64,000 nucleotides of DNA, from assembly GCA_026399875.1 (NCBI GenBank), contig JAPLQF010000042.1, forward strand, positions 59,972 to 123,971, in the 5' to 3' direction. The stretch comes from Burkholderiales bacterium. GTDB taxonomy: Bacteria > Pseudomonadota > Gammaproteobacteria > Burkholderiales > Burkholderiaceae_E. The translations under genes were made by a program, and so were the position numbers. Shown here piece after piece: positions 18,748 to 30,811 of the stretch (positions are counted from its first letter, which is position 1; the number at the start of each line of letters is the position of its first letter). Under the pieces are notes generated by a model. That model was given only the letters and a program-made list of their open reading frames with translations, did no database searches and was not told the DNA's origin.

Positions 18748-21700
18748 ATGCCCGAAGCACTTGTATTGCGGGGCGGCGCTGCCCTCTCCGAATTCCGTCG
18801 AAGCCGCCTGCTGCAGGCGCTGCAGTCGGTTGACGAGGCTGTCGCCGATGTCCAGGCCACCTGGCTGCATGTCGTGCTGTCGGCACAGCCACTGTCGTCC
18901 GACACGCGCTCGCGGGTGGCCGCGCTGCTCGACGATGGCCTGACGGTCGTCGCCGAACCGGCGGGCGCATCGGTGCTGTGGGTCATGCCACGCCTCGGAA
19001 CCGTCAGCCCCTGGTCGAGCAAGGCCACCGAAATCGCCCGCTTGTGCGGGCTCGATCAGGTCAGCCGCATCGAGCGGGGTGTGTCCTATGCGCTGACGCT
19101 TCGCAGGGGTCTGGGCGGCCTGCTCGCCGGACTGTTCGGCGTTCGCTCTGCCGGCGATGAGTTCAGCGCTGCGCAACGCGATGCGCTGGCAGCACTCCTT
19201 CACGACCGCATGACCGAATCGGTGGTCGCGCCGGCCGAGCACTCTGGCGACATCGCGTCGCTCTTTGCCGACCTGCCGGGCAAGCCGCTGCAGACCGTAC
19301 CGGTCGGTGCCCAGGGTCGTGCTGCGCTCGACCAGGCCAATGCCGCGATGGGTCTGGCGCTGTCGTCCGACGAAATCGATTATCTGCTCGAGGCGTTTAC
19401 CGCAGCCGGTCGCGATCCGACCGATGTCGAGCTGATGATGTTCTCGCAGGCCAACTCCGAACACTGCCGCCACAAGATCTTCAATGCCACCTGGACCCTC
19501 GACGGCAAGGCGCAAGACACCTCGCTGTTCGGCATGATCCGCGCGACCCATGCCGCCAATCCGCAGGGCACGGTGGTGGCCTATTCCGACAACGCCGCGG
19601 TCATCGAAGGCGGACCATCGCAGCGCTTCTTTGCGATCCAGAAGGGTCAGAATGCCCGCTATGTCTGGGAGCCGACGCTGGTCCACAGCGTCCTCAAAGT
19701 CGAGACCCACAATCATCCGACCGCGATCTCGCCGTTTCCCGGGGCAGCCACCGGCTCGGGCGGCGAGATCCGCGACGAGGGTGCCACCGGCCGCGCCTCA
19801 CGGCCGCGATTCGGCCTGACCGGTTTTTCGGTGTCCGACCTGCGCATTCCGGGCTTCGAGCAGCCCTGGGAGACCGCCCAGGATGTGACCGCACCGATCG
19901 ATGGTCGCCCCGCCACGACCGATTTTCTGGCCGGCCCGCAGCGCATCGCCTCGCCGCTGTCGATCATGATCGACGGCCCGCTGGGCGGCGCTGCCTTCAA
20001 CAACGAGTTTGGCCGCCCCAACCTGGTCGGCTATTTCCGCACCTACCAGCAACAGATCGGCCATGTGGTGCGTGGCTATCACAAGCCGATCATGATCGCC
20101 GGCGGCGTGGGCGATATTGATGCAATCCATGTCGGCAAACACGATCTGCCGCCGGGTTCGCTGCTGATCCAGTTGGGCGGCCCGGGCATGCGCATCGGCC
20201 TGGGTGGCGGTGCGGCCTCGAGCATGGGCTCGGGCAGCAACACCGCCGAGCTCGATTTCGATTCGGTCCAGCGTGGCAATGCCGAAATGCAGCGTCGTGC
20301 CCAGGAGGTCCTCAATGCCTGCCGCGCGATGGGCGAAGACAATCCGATTTTGTCGATCCACGATGTGGGAGCCGGCGGGCTGTCCAATGCGCTGCCCGAA
20401 CTGGTCGACGGTGCCAATCGGGGCGCGGTCTTCGAAATCGACACGATTCCCCTGCAGGCCAGCGGCCTGTCGCCGGCCGAAATCTGGTGCAACGAGTCGC
20501 AGGAGCGTTATGTCCTCTCGATTGCGCCCGACTCGCTTGCCACCTTCGACTTCCTGTGTCGTCGTGAACGAAGCCCTTATGCGGTGGTCGGCACGGTCAG
20601 CGACGATCGCAATCTTGTGCTGAAAGCCGCCGATGGCAGCCGGCCGGTCGACATGCCGCTCGATGTGCTGCTGGGCAAACCGCCGCGCATGCATCGCGAT
20701 GGCCAAAGCCGCCAGCGGGCATTGCCTGCGGTCGATGCCTCAGGACTCGAACTGGGCCAGATCGCGCTGAGCGTGCTGCGCCTGCCCGCGGTGGCTTCCA
20801 AGTCTTTCCTGATCACCATCGGCGATCGCACCGTCGGCGGTCTGAGTGCCCGCGATCAGATGGTCGGACCTTGGCAGGTCCCGGTCGCCGATTGCGCGAT
20901 CGGTCTCACCGACCACAAGGGCGTCACAGGCGATGCCCTGTCGATGGGCGAGCGCACGCCGCTGGCGGTCATCGACGCGGCGGCTTCGGCCCGGATGGCG
21001 ATCGCGGAGTCGGTCACCAACCTCATGGGTGCACCGATCGCCGCCATCAACACGATCAAGCTCTCGGCCAACTGGATGGCCGCCTGCGGCACGCCCGACG
21101 ACGATGCCGACCTCTTTCACGCGGTGAAGGCAGCGAGCGAGCTGGCGATTGCGCTCGGCATCGCCATCCCGGTCGGCAAGGATTCGCTGTCGATGCGCAC
21201 CCGGTGGCAGGATGCCGATGGCAGTGCCTGCGAAGTCGCGTCTCCCACTTCCCTGATCGTGACGGCTTGCGCGCCGGTCACCGATGTCCGTCGCGCGCTC
21301 ACGCCCCAGCTGCGCACCGATCTTGGCGACACCACCCTCATCCTCATCGACCTTGGCGAGGCGCGCAATCGTCTCGGCGGATCGGCGCTGGCGCAGGTCA
21401 CCCAGCAGATCGGCGATGCGGTGCCCGATATCGCCAATCCGGCGCTGTTGTCGGCCTGCTTTGCGGCTGTGCAGGCGCTCAATGCCGCAGGCGAGCTGCT
21501 CGCCATCCATGACCGTTCCGACGGCGGCCTGTTTGCCACGGTCTGCGAGATGGCTTTTGCGGGTCATTGCGGCATCACGCTCAATCTCGACATGCTGACC
21601 ATCGACCCCCATTCATCCGACTGGGGCGACTTCAAAATCCGGCCTGAGCAGGTGGCAGTGCAGCGCAACGAGCTGACCATGAAGGCGCTCTTTGCCGAAG

Positions 21701-22836
21701 AAGCAGGAGTCGTGATCCAGGTGCGCCAGTCGGCGCGCGACCGTGTCCTCGGCATCCTGCGTGAAGCCGGCCTGTCGCGGGTCTCGAACGTCATCGGCAA
21801 GCCCAACGACCGCGATGTCATCGAGATCTGGCGCGATGCCAAGAAGATCTGGAGCGAGCCGCGCGCGGTGCTGCATGCCGCCTGGAGCGAGACCTCCTTC
21901 CGGATCGCCGCATTGCGTGATGACCCAGTCTGCGCCCGCGAGGAGTTCGACAGCAATGGCGCTGGCGCCCAGCCGCCGCTGGCGGTGTCTCTCAGTTTCG
22001 ATCCGACCATCAATATCGCCGCCCCCTTCATTGGCATCGGAGCTCGACCCAGGGTCGCCGTGCTGCGAGAGCAGGGCGTCAATAGCCAGGTCGAGATGGC
22101 GGCTGCCTTCGATCTGGCAGGGTTCGATGCCTACGATGTCCACATGACTGACCTGATCGACGGGCGTCACCGCCTTCGGGACTTCGCTGGCCTGGTGGCC
22201 TGCGGCGGCTTTTCTTACGGCGATGTCCTTGGCGGTGGTACCGGCTGGGCACGGACCATCCTCTTCAACGCCAGCCTTGCCACCCAGTTCGTCGAGTTTT
22301 TTCAGCGCCCCGACACCTTCACGCTCGGCGTGTGCAATGGCTGCCAGATGCTTTCGCAGCTCAAGGCGATCATCCCCGGCGCCGAGCACTGGCCGCGCTT
22401 TCGCACCAATCGCTCGGCCCGATTCGAGGCGCGTTTCGGTATGGTCGAGGTGATCGATTCACCTTCGCTCTTTCTCGCAGGCATGGCCGGATCACGGCTG
22501 CCGATCGCGATTGCGCATGGCGAAGGGCGGGCCGAGCATGCCCGCGCAGACGATGCAGCAAGGGCGCTGGCGGTGCTGCGTCATGTCAATGGCGACGGCT
22601 CGCCTGCCGACACTTATCCTGCCAACCCGAACGGCTCGCCGGGCGGACTCGCAGGCTATACCAGCGTCGATGGCCGGGCGACGATTCTGATGCCGCATCC
22701 GGAGCGGGTCTTCCGGATGGTCCAGTGGTCATGGCGACCGGACGAGTCGGTCAGCGGTTCGCCCAGCGTGTCGGGTATGGACGGCGAGTCGCCCTGGATG
22801 CGCCTGTTCCGTAATGCGAGGGTGCAACTCGGATGA
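18748..22836 (+). CDS. purL: phosphoribosylformylglycinamidine synthase (single-chain)
   Basis: Fourth step of de novo purine synthesis: converts FGAR, glutamine and ATP to FGAM. The 1362-residue chain is the large gammaproteobacterial/betaproteobacterial form. In order it has an N-terminal PurS-like domain, a linker with [12 protein letters not shown] near residue 235-247, the first AIRS-type ATPase domain ([20 protein letters not shown]), a second AIRS domain (LSANWMAA), and a class I glutaminase with the nucleophile in GVCNGCQM (about residue 1198) and His-Glu in [15 protein letters not shown] -10-like element lies at 18713-18718. No strong ribosome site precedes the ATG. Confidence 0.97.
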   Translation: MPEALVLRGGAALSEFRRSRLLQALQSVDEAVADVQATWLHVVLSAQPLSSDTRSRVAALLDDGLTVVAEPAGASVLWVMPRLGTVSPWSSKATEIARLCGLDQVSRIERGVSYALTLRRGLGGLLAGLFGVRSAGDEFSAAQRDALAALLHDRMTESVVAPAEHSGDIASLFADLPGKPLQTVPVGAQGRAALDQANAAMGLALSSDEIDYLLEAFTAAGRDPTDVELMMFSQANSEHCRHKIFNATWTLDGKAQDTSLFGMIRATHAANPQGTVVAYSDNAAVIEGGPSQRFFAIQKGQNARYVWEPTLVHSVLKVETHNHPTAISPFPGAATGSGGEIRDEGATGRASRPRFGLTGFSVSDLRIPGFEQPWETAQDVTAPIDGRPATTDFLAGPQRIASPLSIMIDGPLGGAAFNNEFGRPNLVGYFRTYQQQIGHVVRGYHKPIMIAGGVGDIDAIHVGKHDLPPGSLLIQLGGPGMRIGLGGGAASSMGSGSNTAELDFDSVQRGNAEMQRRAQEVLNACRAMGEDNPILSIHDVGAGGLSNALPELVDGANRGAVFEIDTIPLQASGLSPAEIWCNESQERYVLSIAPDSLATFDFLCRRERSPYAVVGTVSDDRNLVLKAADGSRPVDMPLDVLLGKPPRMHRDGQSRQRALPAVDASGLELGQIALSVLRLPAVASKSFLITIGDRTVGGLSARDQMVGPWQVPVADCAIGLTDHKGVTGDALSMGERTPLAVIDAAASARMAIAESVTNLMGAPIAAINTIKLSANWMAACGTPDDDADLFHAVKAASELAIALGIAIPVGKDSLSMRTRWQDADGSACEVASPTSLIVTACAPVTDVRRALTPQLRTDLGDTTLILIDLGEARNRLGGSALAQVTQQIGDAVPDIANPALLSACFAAVQALNAAGELLAIHDRSDGGLFATVCEMAFAGHCGITLNLDMLTIDPHSSDWGDFKIRPEQVAVQRNELTMKALFAEEAGVVIQVRQSARDRVLGILREAGLSRVSNVIGKPNDRDVIEIWRDAKKIWSEPRAVLHAAWSETSFRIAALRDDPVCAREEFDSNGAGAQPPLAVSLSFDPTINIAAPFIGIGARPRVAVLREQGVNSQVEMAAAFDLAGFDAYDVHMTDLIDGRHRLRDFAGLVACGGFSYGDVLGGGTGWARTILFNASLATQFVEFFQRPDTFTLGVCNGCQMLSQLKAIIPGAEHWPRFRTNRSARFEARFGMVEVIDSPSLFLAGMAGSRLPIAIAHGEGRAEHARADDAARALAVLRHVNGDGSPADTYPANPNGSPGGLAGYTSVDGRATILMPHPERVFRMVQWSWRPDESVSGSPSVSGMDGESPWMRLFRNARVQLG

Positions 22837-22977
22837 TCCCGGCACCGGAGTTGTGGGTCCGCTTCGCGCCTGCTCAGTGCCCTGACATCCGGTTACATTC
22901 CTTGCAGTTTTTCCTCGCCACATGGCCAGACGCGCGATTAGATTGAAGGCTCCTGCACTTTTTCAGGTCTGACGTCC

Positions 22978-23502
22978 ATGAAATCGCGACTTTTCTGCGC
23001 ATTGGGTTTGGTTGGTTCGCTTGCCGCTGTGCCGGCTGCTCAGGCCTTCGACGGCAGCGCGGTAGCCGGTGCGGTGATCGGCGCGGGAGCGGGCGCCATG
23101 ATGGGCCAGGCTTTTGGCGGCGGATCGGGTGCCATCGTGGGCGGCATGGTTGGTGCTGCAGCAGGCACCGCGATCGTAACGGCCAACACAAGGGTCTATT
23201 CGTCCCAGCCTGTCTATTACCCGCCGCCGGCTTATCCCGCCCATCCGGTCTATGCACCGCAACCCGCCTACGTTCATCCACAGGCCTATGTGCAAGCTCA
23301 GGGCTATGTTCAGCCTCATGGCTATGCACAGCCGCAGGTCTATGTGTCGGTGCCGGCGTATGGCGCGCGTCCCTACTACCCGCCGGTCTATCAGCAGCCG
23401 GTCGTGGTTTACCGTCCTGGACATAGCTACGGCTACCAGCCCGGCTATGGTCATGGTTACGGTCATGGCTACGGCCATCATCACCGCGGCGGCTGGCGCT
23501 GA
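22978..23502 (+). CDS. exported glycine-zipper protein with Tyr/Pro- and His-rich tail
   Basis: A 174-residue protein. A signal peptide ends near AAQA-F, followed by a glycine-zipper segment (residues about 29-62: GAVIGAGAGAMMGQAFGGG and GAIVGGMVGAAAG) that may insert in or coat the outer membrane. The remaining 110 residues are low complexity: Tyr-Pro pairs spaced by Ala/His/Gln, ending in a Gly-His-Gly-Tyr run and HHH. The function is unknown. The tail could bind metal or mediate surface adhesion, but that is only suggested by composition. It stands alone after purL and converges with the YkgJ gene. Confidence 0.75.
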   Translation: MKSRLFCALGLVGSLAAVPAAQAFDGSAVAGAVIGAGAGAMMGQAFGGGSGAIVGGMVGAAAGTAIVTANTRVYSSQPVYYPPPAYPAHPVYAPQPAYVHPQAYVQAQGYVQPHGYAQPQVYVSVPAYGARPYYPPVYQQPVVVYRPGHSYGYQPGYGHGYGHGYGHHHRGGWR

Positions 23503-23554
23503 CTGATCACCGACCCGGCGACAGTGTTCTCATTGGTCGGCGTTGGCGCAAACG

Positions 23555-23932
23555 TCAGGCCGAAGGAATGAAGTCCGGGTCGTTCTGGTGTTTACGTTCG
23601 AATTTCAGAAAATCGTAGTACCCGCATTTGCTGCCATTCGGGTAGCTGCGACAGACCTTGGGTCGAGCTTCGTACACCGTGCAACGTCGCTCGGTCGTAT
23701 CAAAAAAGCGGCAGATCGAGCCGTAGATTTCATCTTTCCTGTGCTTGAGGATGCGCTCTCCCGGCTCGTACCAGCGGGTGAAGCGCTTTTCGGCCTGTGC
23801 AGTCTCGAGACCGAAATGCCGCGCCAGTCGTGCCAGATCTGCGTCCTTGACCTCAATGCGCGGATAGCTGCAGCAATAGCCGGGGCACTTCGAACAGTCG
23901 TAGCGAACGATTGGGATAGTTTTCGTCGTCAT
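23555..23932 (-). CDS. YkgJ-family cysteine cluster protein
   Basis: A 125-residue cytoplasmic protein with the family's cysteine pattern: DCSKCPGYCCSYPR near the N-terminus, then SICRFFD, RRCTVYEARPKVCRSYP and KCGYYDF. These cysteines are thought to hold a zinc ion or iron-sulfur cluster; the biochemical role is not established. It lies between a convergent glycine-zipper gene and the AEC transporter, 40 bp downstream of the latter on the same strand. Confidence 0.88.
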   Translation of the reverse strand: MTTKTIPIVRYDCSKCPGYCCSYPRIEVKDADLARLARHFGLETAQAEKRFTRWYEPGERILKHRKDEIYGSICRFFDTTERRCTVYEARPKVCRSYPNGSKCGYYDFLKFERKHQNDPDFIPSA

Positions 23933-23972
23933 GGCAATGAGGGTGGGTTACGCAGGCTCGAATCAGTCTTCT

Positions 23973-24917
23973 TCAGCCGATCGGGATGGCAAGCAGCCAG
24001 ATGATGCACGATACCGACGCCGCCGCCACGAAGGTACCCAGCACGATGGCCGCGCCCATGGCCTGAGTATCCACGCCATATCGCTGGGACAGAATGAAAG
24101 CATTGCTGGCGGTCGGCAAACCTGCCGCCAGGATTCCGACGGCGGCCATTCCTGGGTCGACCCGGAACAGCAGCATGGCGAGCGCCATCAGCGCCGGATG
24201 GACCAGCAATTTGATGGCGATCAGACCGCTCACCGTTCGATCGATGACTGCCTTGCGTGAGCCAAGCGACGCGCCGATGGCAAAGAGCGCGCAGGGACCG
24301 GCCGCCGACCCCAGCAGCTTCACGAAGGTGTCGGCCGAGGGCGGCAGCTTCCACCCGGTCGATGAAAAGAGAAGGCCCGCGGCAATGCCGAGTATCAGCG
24401 GCGTCTTCAGCAGACCAATGATCGATTTGCGGATTCGGGCAGTGCGGGAGGTCACGGCTTGATCGCTGCTTCTCGCGAACTCGAACAGCACGATCGACAT
24501 GACGATCACGACGAAGATGTCGACGATCAGGGCCATCGCAATGCCAGGCAGTCGCCGGGGATCGCCGAGCTGCGCAATCAGCGGCAGCCCGAGATAGCCG
24601 ATGTTGCCGTGCGTGGCCGCAAAGGCCAGTCCGATGTTCTGGGTGCGGTCGGGCGAATCAAGCCTGGCGATCGCCTGAGTGCCAAAGAAGATGATCAGCC
24701 CGGTGACCAGATAGGCGGCCACGAACCGGATATCGAAGAACTCGGAAAGCGGGTAGGCCGACACTGCCCGAAACAGCATCGGCGGCAGGGCAAACATGAA
24801 AACAAAGGTATTGATGCCGTCGATGCCCTCGGCGCTCAGCAGATGACGGCGCGCAGCGATCCAGCCGCAAAAAACCAGCGCGAAAACCGGGATGGTGACT
24901 TCGAGAACTGTAGGCAT
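23973..24917 (-). CDS. AEC-family (auxin efflux carrier-like) transporter
   Basis: Inner-membrane carrier of 314 residues with about ten helices in two five-helix halves. It opens TIPVFALVFCGWIAARRHLLSAEGIDGINTFVF and contains the conserved FALPPMLFRAV and THGNIGYLGLPL segments typical of AEC proteins such as MdcF and YfdV. Bacterial relatives move malonate or other small acids; the substrate here is unknown. No catabolic partner is adjacent. Confidence 0.88.
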   Translation of the reverse strand: MPTVLEVTIPVFALVFCGWIAARRHLLSAEGIDGINTFVFMFALPPMLFRAVSAYPLSEFFDIRFVAAYLVTGLIIFFGTQAIARLDSPDRTQNIGLAFAATHGNIGYLGLPLIAQLGDPRRLPGIAMALIVDIFVVIVMSIVLFEFARSSDQAVTSRTARIRKSIIGLLKTPLILGIAAGLLFSSTGWKLPPSADTFVKLLGSAAGPCALFAIGASLGSRKAVIDRTVSGLIAIKLLVHPALMALAMLLFRVDPGMAAVGILAAGLPTASNAFILSQRYGVDTQAMGAAIVLGTFVAAASVSCIIWLLAIPIG

Positions 24918-24964
24918 GGCGGGCGGTCAGGACCCGGCACGATACGGACAGTGGCCGCAGTCGG

Positions 24965-26881
24965 TCAAACGATATTCCGGTCGCGACGCAGGTTTCGCCG
25001 GATGAATCGACCCGGATCGAGTGCCTGAGCGAGGCTTTGCTGCAGCGGCGCCGGCGCTGCATCAAGGCGTGCGGCGATCAGGTCGGCAGCCAGTACCGAC
25101 CAGAGCAGCCCGCGGCCGCCAAAGCCTGCCGCGACCCACAGGCCTTGCATGGCAGGCAGTGGCATCCGGTCGTGTCGGATCAGGCTGTTGCGCTGCTGCA
25201 CGATTTGAGCGACGTCCGGAACCGGGCCGGCGAGCGGCAGATGATCGCGGGTCGATAAACGCACCCCGGCCGGATGAAAGCGCATCGACAGTGGTGTGAC
25301 CGGGGTCTGAAGCGACTCGCGGAACCGATGCCAGATGGTCGTCGCCCCACTGGCCTGCCCGGCTTGGTCAGCCAGCGGATCGGCCGGGTCGGCAGGCCCG
25401 AGCAGCAGGTTCTGGCCATCAATCGGAATCGCGTGACCGTTGCCACCGACCACGCATGAGGGCATTGCGCCGTGCGGGAGGGTGACGCACAGGCTGCGCC
25501 CGGGTCGTTGCTGAAGGCAGGCTGCATCGAAGGCATCGGCAAGCGTAAAGACCGATGCGGATCGATCGCCGCAAATCGACAGGCCACCGGTTTGCGCACC
25601 GACCGCGATCACAACCTGCTCGGCTTGCGCCAGACAGTGTCCGTCAGGGTCGAGTGCCTGCCATCGGCCATCCTTGCGTTCGAGTCGGCTCACGCGGGTC
25701 TGATAACGCGTCTGAATGCCATTGATTGCCCATCCGGCTGCCAGGACTGCCGGATCGGCATGACCGGCACCAGGTATCCAGATACCGCCCGAGCGCAAGC
25801 CGATTGCAGCGCGGGCGCTGGCCTGGGCGACGTCAACCGGCTCGGCCCAGTCGGCCGGGATGCCGTCGCAGGCGGACTCGGCCTCATCGGGTGTGCACAG
25901 CTGCAGTCTTCCGGACCAACTGACGGCACCAACGTCGTAGTGACTCCGACTCAACTGGAGCGCGGCTCGTGTGAGTTGAGAAAACGGCGCGTCATCCGGG
26001 GTGATCGAAGGATGGTGAGCGAGCGAGGCTTGACCCGATGCGCCGTCGAGGGCGTGATCGCCCTGATCGAGGCGCTCGACCGACCAGCCGCGGCGTGCCA
26101 GAGCGAAGGCCGTCGCGCATCCCGCCAGGCCGCTGCCGATAACCAGTGCGTGGCGATCATTCTGTGGCGCCGGTTGGGCAAACGAGCGACCGTGGCGACG
26201 GTCAAGGCGAAAGGCCACCCGTCCGCCGGCATCGATCAATTCCGGTTGCATGCCGGCATCTGCCAGACTTGCCAGGATCGATCCGGGTATCTCGGTCGAG
26301 CGATCGATCCCGGCCAGTGCGGCTCGCCGATCCGGTGCCAGCCGGGCTAGCGCTGCCCGCAGCATCGGTGAGGTCAGATGATCCTGAGCGCCCTCGGCAT
26401 AGGGCAGATAGAGCGAATCGATACGCGGTACCAGCCCCGGCAGCAAAGCCGCCGGCGGCCCCGCGGCCAGGGTCAGCTGAATCCGGGCGCTGGCCAACTC
26501 GATACGACTGACGCCCTTGAGCGCGATGGGCCACTGTTCCAGCAGACGGTCCAGATCGCGTTGGACGCGACGACCCGACTCGCCGGAGCATCCGGCGGCC
26601 GCCTGGTCGATACCATACCGATCAAAGCGCTCGCGCAGCGTCCGGCGCGAAACCGCCGCCCCTGTGAGAACCGCATAGTGCAGGCGTGCCGGGCGCCGCG
26701 GATCGTCATGCCAGGCCCGCAGCGTGGCCAGCAAGGCCGCACCCGCGCAGAAATTCAGATCGAGCACCGTCCAGGACTCGGTGCCCTGCCAGGCGGCGGG
26801 CAGGGCGCAACCGGCGAGCAGCGTGTTGGCGGCATACGCCATCGCGTCGTCCGGCCTGCGGTTCAAAGCACGGTTTGTCAT
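24965..26881 (-). CDS. mnmC: MnmC-type tRNA wobble-uridine modification protein with eroded methyltransferase domain
   Basis: MnmC makes mnm5s2U34 in tRNAs: its C-terminal FAD domain removes the carboxymethyl group and its N-terminal domain methylates the product. The FAD half (residues about 244-600) looks intact: HALVIGSGLAGCATAF, GASGQASLAHHPSITPDDAPFSQLTRAAL, and a C-terminal GFGGRGLLWSVLAADL. The N-terminal half is short and degenerate: the SAM-binding Gly-rich motif is LDLNFCAGAALLAT (residues 40-53), lacking the usual GFGxGxN, and the DGFAP motif is replaced by LYLPYAEGAQ (158-167). The customary first roughly 50 residues are also absent. I infer that only the oxidoreductase activity survives. 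Confidence 0.85.
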   Translation of the reverse strand: MTNRALNRRPDDAMAYAANTLLAGCALPAAWQGTESWTVLDLNFCAGAALLATLRAWHDDPRRPARLHYAVLTGAAVSRRTLRERFDRYGIDQAAAGCSGESGRRVQRDLDRLLEQWPIALKGVSRIELASARIQLTLAAGPPAALLPGLVPRIDSLYLPYAEGAQDHLTSPMLRAALARLAPDRRAALAGIDRSTEIPGSILASLADAGMQPELIDAGGRVAFRLDRRHGRSFAQPAPQNDRHALVIGSGLAGCATAFALARRGWSVERLDQGDHALDGASGQASLAHHPSITPDDAPFSQLTRAALQLSRSHYDVGAVSWSGRLQLCTPDEAESACDGIPADWAEPVDVAQASARAAIGLRSGGIWIPGAGHADPAVLAAGWAINGIQTRYQTRVSRLERKDGRWQALDPDGHCLAQAEQVVIAVGAQTGGLSICGDRSASVFTLADAFDAACLQQRPGRSLCVTLPHGAMPSCVVGGNGHAIPIDGQNLLLGPADPADPLADQAGQASGATTIWHRFRESLQTPVTPLSMRFHPAGVRLSTRDHLPLAGPVPDVAQIVQQRNSLIRHDRMPLPAMQGLWVAAGFGGRGLLWSVLAADLIAARLDAAPAPLQQSLAQALDPGRFIRRNLRRDRNIV

Positions 26882-27006
26882 GCGCCGATTATCCGCGCTG
26901 CATCACCCAATGCCTGGCCCAGCGATGTTGGGCGGATCATGGTCGAGGTGGTCCAGGTAATGGCCATGTGCGAAGCATCGATCGCCAGACTGTTCGATTC
27001 GAATGC

Positions 27007-28158
27007 TCATTCGTCGTCAAAGAGCGGCAGCGTGCCCTCATCGCTTCGCGGTGGCGCCTTGGCGCTCGGGCCTGACAACGTGTCGGCCGTGTCATCGGCC
27101 GGCGACAGCTCGCCCACCCGCACGCCCACCAGCCGGACCGGGCGTTCAAGTGCAATGCGCCCAAGGCACTCGAAGGCCAGTCGCCGGATTGATGTGCCAT
27201 CGTCCAGGGGCGTGTCGACCGTGCGGTCGCGTGTGATCGTCTGAAAGTCGGAAAAACGCAGCTTGATGCCCACAGTTCGGCCGCGATAGCCGCGCTTTTT
27301 CAGATCCTCGCCAACCTGCTTTGCCAACGCGGCGATCGTCTGCGCCAGCACCTGCCAGTCGCGAACCGGATGCAGATCGTTCTGGAAGGTGGTTTCCCGG
27401 CTGCGAGAACGGGGTTCGGGGTTGAGGTCGAGGGGGCGATCGTCCTGCCCATGCGCCGCCCGGTGAAGCCACAGCCCGTAACGCGGCGAAAACTGCTTGC
27501 ACAGCCACGCCGGGTCGCACGCGGCGAGCTGACCGATTGTCGCGATGCCGAGTTCAATCAGGCGTGCATCGGCCTTGGGTCCGACGCCCGGAATCTTGCG
27601 GGCAGGCAAGGGCCAGATGCGCCCGCTGATGTCATCGCGACCGATCAGGGTGACGCCGCGCGGTTTGTCGAGGTCGGAGGCGATCTTGGCGATCAGCTTG
27701 TTCGGCGCGATACCGATCGAGCAACTCAGCCCGGTCGCCTCAAGAACATGCTTCTGCAGTGTCAGGGCGAGTGCGTGGCTGCCTGCCTGAAGCGGCGTCA
27801 GATCGAGATAGACCTCGTCGATGCCGCGGTCTTCGATCGCATCGGTGACTTGCGCGATCGCGGCCTTGAACTGGCGCGAGACCATCCGGTAACGCTCGAA
27901 ATCAACCGGCAAAAAGACGCATTCAGGGCATTTTCGCGCCGCAATTGACAGCGCCATGCCGGAATGGATGCCGAAGGCGCGAGCCTCATAAGTGGCGGTC
28001 GTGACCACGCCGCGGCGGGCCGGATCACCACGCCCGCCGATGGCTACCGGCCGGCCGCGCAAGTCCGGCCGGCTAAGCAGTTCGACCGACGCGTAGAAGG
28101 CATCCATGTCGAGATGCGCAATACGTCGCGAACCTTTCGGAAACCGCTCATCCTGCAA
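27007..28158 (-). CDS. dinB: DNA polymerase IV (Y-family translesion polymerase)
   Basis: Error-prone polymerase that bypasses damaged bases. The palm-domain catalytic residues are D17 (HLDMDAFYASVE) and D114-E115 (GIDEVYLDL); KIASDLDKPRGVTLI and the helix-hairpin-helix KIPGVGPKADARL follow, then the little-finger domain. The C-terminus ends TLPLFDDE, a good beta-clamp-binding motif. It has 383 residues. No CTGT-N8-ACAG LexA box is visible in the 128 bp between this gene and the divergent urc1, so SOS control is not supported by the local sequence. Confidence 0.95.
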   Translation of the reverse strand: MQDERFPKGSRRIAHLDMDAFYASVELLSRPDLRGRPVAIGGRGDPARRGVVTTATYEARAFGIHSGMALSIAARKCPECVFLPVDFERYRMVSRQFKAAIAQVTDAIEDRGIDEVYLDLTPLQAGSHALALTLQKHVLEATGLSCSIGIAPNKLIAKIASDLDKPRGVTLIGRDDISGRIWPLPARKIPGVGPKADARLIELGIATIGQLAACDPAWLCKQFSPRYGLWLHRAAHGQDDRPLDLNPEPRSRSRETTFQNDLHPVRDWQVLAQTIAALAKQVGEDLKKRGYRGRTVGIKLRFSDFQTITRDRTVDTPLDDGTSIRRLAFECLGRIALERPVRLVGVRVGELSPADDTADTLSGPSAKAPPRSDEGTLPLFDDE

Positions 28159-28286
28159 TCGGAGTCACTCGTCAGGTCAGTGCGTCGCACAGGCTGCGCA
28201 CCCTTTTGAATCTTGATCGGCAGACTGACGGAAGGTGACATACCCCCCGAATGTCGCTAGCCTCCCCTTTTAGCAGGAGTTGAGCA

Positions 28287-29536
<1,250 letters not shown>

Positions 29537-29540
<4 letters not shown>

Positions 29541-30763
29541 CGACGCCTCAGCAACTGCTCTCGAGCGCCGCGATTCGAGAGCGCTGCGATAACATTCTGA
29601 GCTGCGCTCTGGCCGGCGAGTCGCGCTGGTTTACCGTGTCGCCGGGGCAGCTCGACCAGGCTGCCGAGCAGGTGGCAGCGATTACCCGCCGGCGTTATCC
29701 CGATCTGATCGTGCCCTACCACAGTCGATGGCGCCATTTCGAGGCCGGCGGATTCGATCGCGCAGGCAGCCTCTTCGCTCAGCTGTCCGCAGCAGGCGAT
29801 GCGATCGAAGCAGCGCGTTCGCGTATCGACCTGGCGGTGGTCGCGGTTCTTCTCGATGCCGGTGCCGGTGGCGCCTGGCGTTACACCGACGCCGACAGCG
29901 GTTTCGTGGCCGGACGATCCGAGGGGCTCGGAATTGCCAGCCTGCGGGCCTTTCAGGCCGGTCTGTTCTCATCCGATCCCAAAGCACCGCTTCGGGTCGA
30001 TGCACAGGGTCTGTCAGCGCTCGATGTCCCCGCGCTGGCCGCAGCCTTTCAGGTCCGCGCCGACAATCCGCTGGTCGGACTCGAGGGCAGGGTGGGCCTG
30101 CTCAAACGCCTGGGCGACGCGATGCGCAAGCAGCCGGACTGGTTCGGTGCGTCAGCACGACCGGGTGCACTGTTCGATGCGCTGATGCCTGTCGATTCGC
30201 GTGGCAGTGCGCGGCGCATCGAGGCCCACGACATTCTGAGCGCGGTGCTGCAGTCAATGGGCAGTATCTGGCCTCATGGCGCGTCGATGGGCGGCGTTTT
30301 CCTCGGCGATACCTGGCGTCACCCTCAGGCCGGCGGTACCGGCGAGACCGCCTCCTGGGTGCCCTTTCACAAGCTGTCGCAATGGCTCAGCTATTCGCTA
30401 CTCGAGCCCTTCGAGGCAGCCGGCGTGAGGGTCGACCGGCTCGATGCGCTCACAGGCCTTGCCGAATATCGCAACGGCGGTTTGCTGGTCGACACCGGTG
30501 TCATCAGTGCGCGCGATGCGACCGCTTTCGATCAGCCGCTTTCGCCGGGCGCCGAGCCGATCGTTGAATGGCGTGCGCTCACGGTGGCCCTGATCGATTT
30601 GCTGGCGCCTCGGGTTCGGGCACAGCTCGGACCGGTCGCCGACACGATGCCGCTGGCTGCGATCCTGGAAGGCGGCACCTGGGCTGCCGGGCGCGAACTG
30701 GCGCAGGCCCGGCGCGGCGGCGAGCCGCCGTTTCGGGTGATCAGCGACGGAACAGTGTTTTGA
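29537..30763 (+). CDS. DUF1688 / URC4-family protein
   Basis: A 408-residue cytoplasmic protein with the family's diagnostic segments YPDLIVPYHSRWRHFEAGG (about residues 55-73), DLAVVAVLLDAGAGGAW, and DNPLVGLEGRVGLLKRLG. URC4 is required for the yeast URC uracil-degradation pathway, but its reaction is not established to my knowledge. It starts with GTG, overlapping the urc1 stop by four bases, so the two are translationally coupled. The upp gene follows after 48 bp. Confidence 0.87.
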
Positions 30764-30772
30764 AGCGCTCTG

Positions 30773-30795
30773 AAATTATCATCTGACCCCGATTT
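30773..30795 (+). repeat. dispersed 23-bp intergenic motif, copy 1
   Basis: AAATTATCATCTGACC followed by CCGATTT, just before upp. A second copy with one mismatch is at 36542-36564. Both lie between genes in the same orientation. Confidence 0.7.
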
Positions 30796-30811
30796 ATTTT
30801 GCGAGAAAAGC

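Noticed and set aside
25472..26350. 292-codon plus-strand frame opposite mnmC
   Set aside because: It has no family motif, its composition mirrors codon bias of the opposite gene, and it ends arbitrarily inside mnmC.
28159..28286. LexA box in front of dinB
   Set aside because: No CTGT-N8-ACAG or close variant is visible between dinB and urc1.
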